Positions 63,738 to 64,000 of a stretch of 64,000 nucleotides of DNA are shown here, piece by piece. Position 1 is the first letter of the stretch; each line of letters opens with the position of its first letter. Below the pieces are notes generated by a model. The model searched no databases. It saw only the letters and a list, made by a program, of their open reading frames with translations, and was not told the origin of the DNA. The stretch is from positions 186,001 to 250,000 of the forward strand of contig NZ_CAMFLA010000003.1 in NCBI RefSeq assembly GCF_945957525.1, in the 5' to 3' direction. The position numbers were made by a program, and so were the translations under genes. The DNA comes from an uncultured Aquitalea sp. (GTDB lineage Bacteria > Pseudomonadota > Gammaproteobacteria > Burkholderiales > Chromobacteriaceae).

Positions 63738-64000
63738 ATGTCGAACACTCTTCCCTGCCTGTTCGTGGATTTACCCACCATTGCCGGCAATGCCTCTGCG
63801 ATGGTGGATCTGTGCCAGTCTTCTCATATCAATCCGGTGGGCATCATCAAGCTGGCCTGCGGATCGCGCGATGTCGCGTCGGCGATGCTGGAGGGCGGCA
63901 TCAAAACCATTGGCGACTCGCGCATAGACAACCTGGAAAAGATTGCCGATCTGCCGGTAGAGAAAATGCTGCTGCGCATCCCCCAGATCAGCCGGGCGCT
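63738..64000 (+). CDS. alanine/ornithine-racemase-like PLP enzyme (3' truncated by window edge)
   Basis: The visible 87 residues start MSNTLPCLFVDLPTIAGNAS and contain VGIIKLACGSRDVASAMLEG, whose Lys is at the PLP-lysine position of the alanine-racemase-like barrel, then GIKTIGDSRIDNLEKI. This is the N-terminal barrel of the alanine/ornithine racemase family. A ribosome site (GAAAGGG) precedes the ATG. With dsdA it suggests a D-amino acid metabolism neighbourhood; the exact substrate cannot be told from the fragment. Confidence 0.8.
   Translation, partial: MSNTLPCLFVDLPTIAGNASAMVDLCQSSHINPVGIIKLACGSRDVASAMLEGGIKTIGDSRIDNLEKIADLPVEKMLLRIPQISRA

Overview
The window is a high-GC chromosomal segment of a Chromobacterium-like betaproteobacterium (order Neisseriales). 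This placement is inferred from overall gene character, including a TfoX-C/TadA fusion of the type I associate with Neisseriales, a short Q-loop cytochrome bd oxidase and a hydroxybutyrate-use locus. No rRNA or other decisive marker is present.

Bases 1 to about 25,790 are the right (late) part of a Mu-like transposable prophage with a contractile tail; its left end, transposase and early genes lie outside the window. The order is canonical: lysis genes (membrane protein, Rz with embedded Rz1), DksA/TraR-like zinc finger, DUF1804 small terminase, TerL, portal (gp29), gpF, gpG, protease with nested scaffold, decoration protein, gpT capsid, gp35-gp38, sheath, tube, tail chaperone with a probable -1 frameshift, tape measure, gpN, gpP, gp45 spike, gp46, gp47, gp48, fibre, fibre partner, membrane protein, Com and an adenine methylase. 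Two A+T-richer cargo genes (7064-7984 and 19689-19958) interrupt the late operon. Each is followed by a near-identical stem-loop whose 3' arm carries the next gene's start codon. The right end shows 11-bp-phased repeats (25693-25770), probably transposase-binding sites.

Bases 25,800-64,000 are host chromosome: a LysR regulator next to the prophage end with a divergent MBL-fold/DsbA-like pair; a LysR gene divergent from potF-like and aguB-like polyamine genes; a TPR-like/DUF3142 envelope pair; a REC-SpoIIE phosphatase; a methyltransferase; DUF2721, L,D-transpeptidase and TadA genes; a YqjD/YqjE-like membrane cluster; a complete RND efflux operon with trailing TetR gene; a diguanylate cyclase; a 3-hydroxybutyrate uptake/catabolism locus (permease, dehydrogenase, CoA-transferase A and B) behind a sigma-54 promoter with three upstream palindromes next to its enhancer-binding-protein gene; gbsR-cydA-cydB with a dyad over the promoter; an ABC exporter; and dsdA, a LysR regulator and the start of an amino-acid racemase gene.

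The most unusual genome-scale signal is an 11-mer, CTTCGGCAAAC, found by eye 12 times (6 more with one change, CTTCGGCCAAC) on both strands and in several reading frames of the host part and never in the prophage: a candidate DNA-uptake or other chromosomal architecture word.
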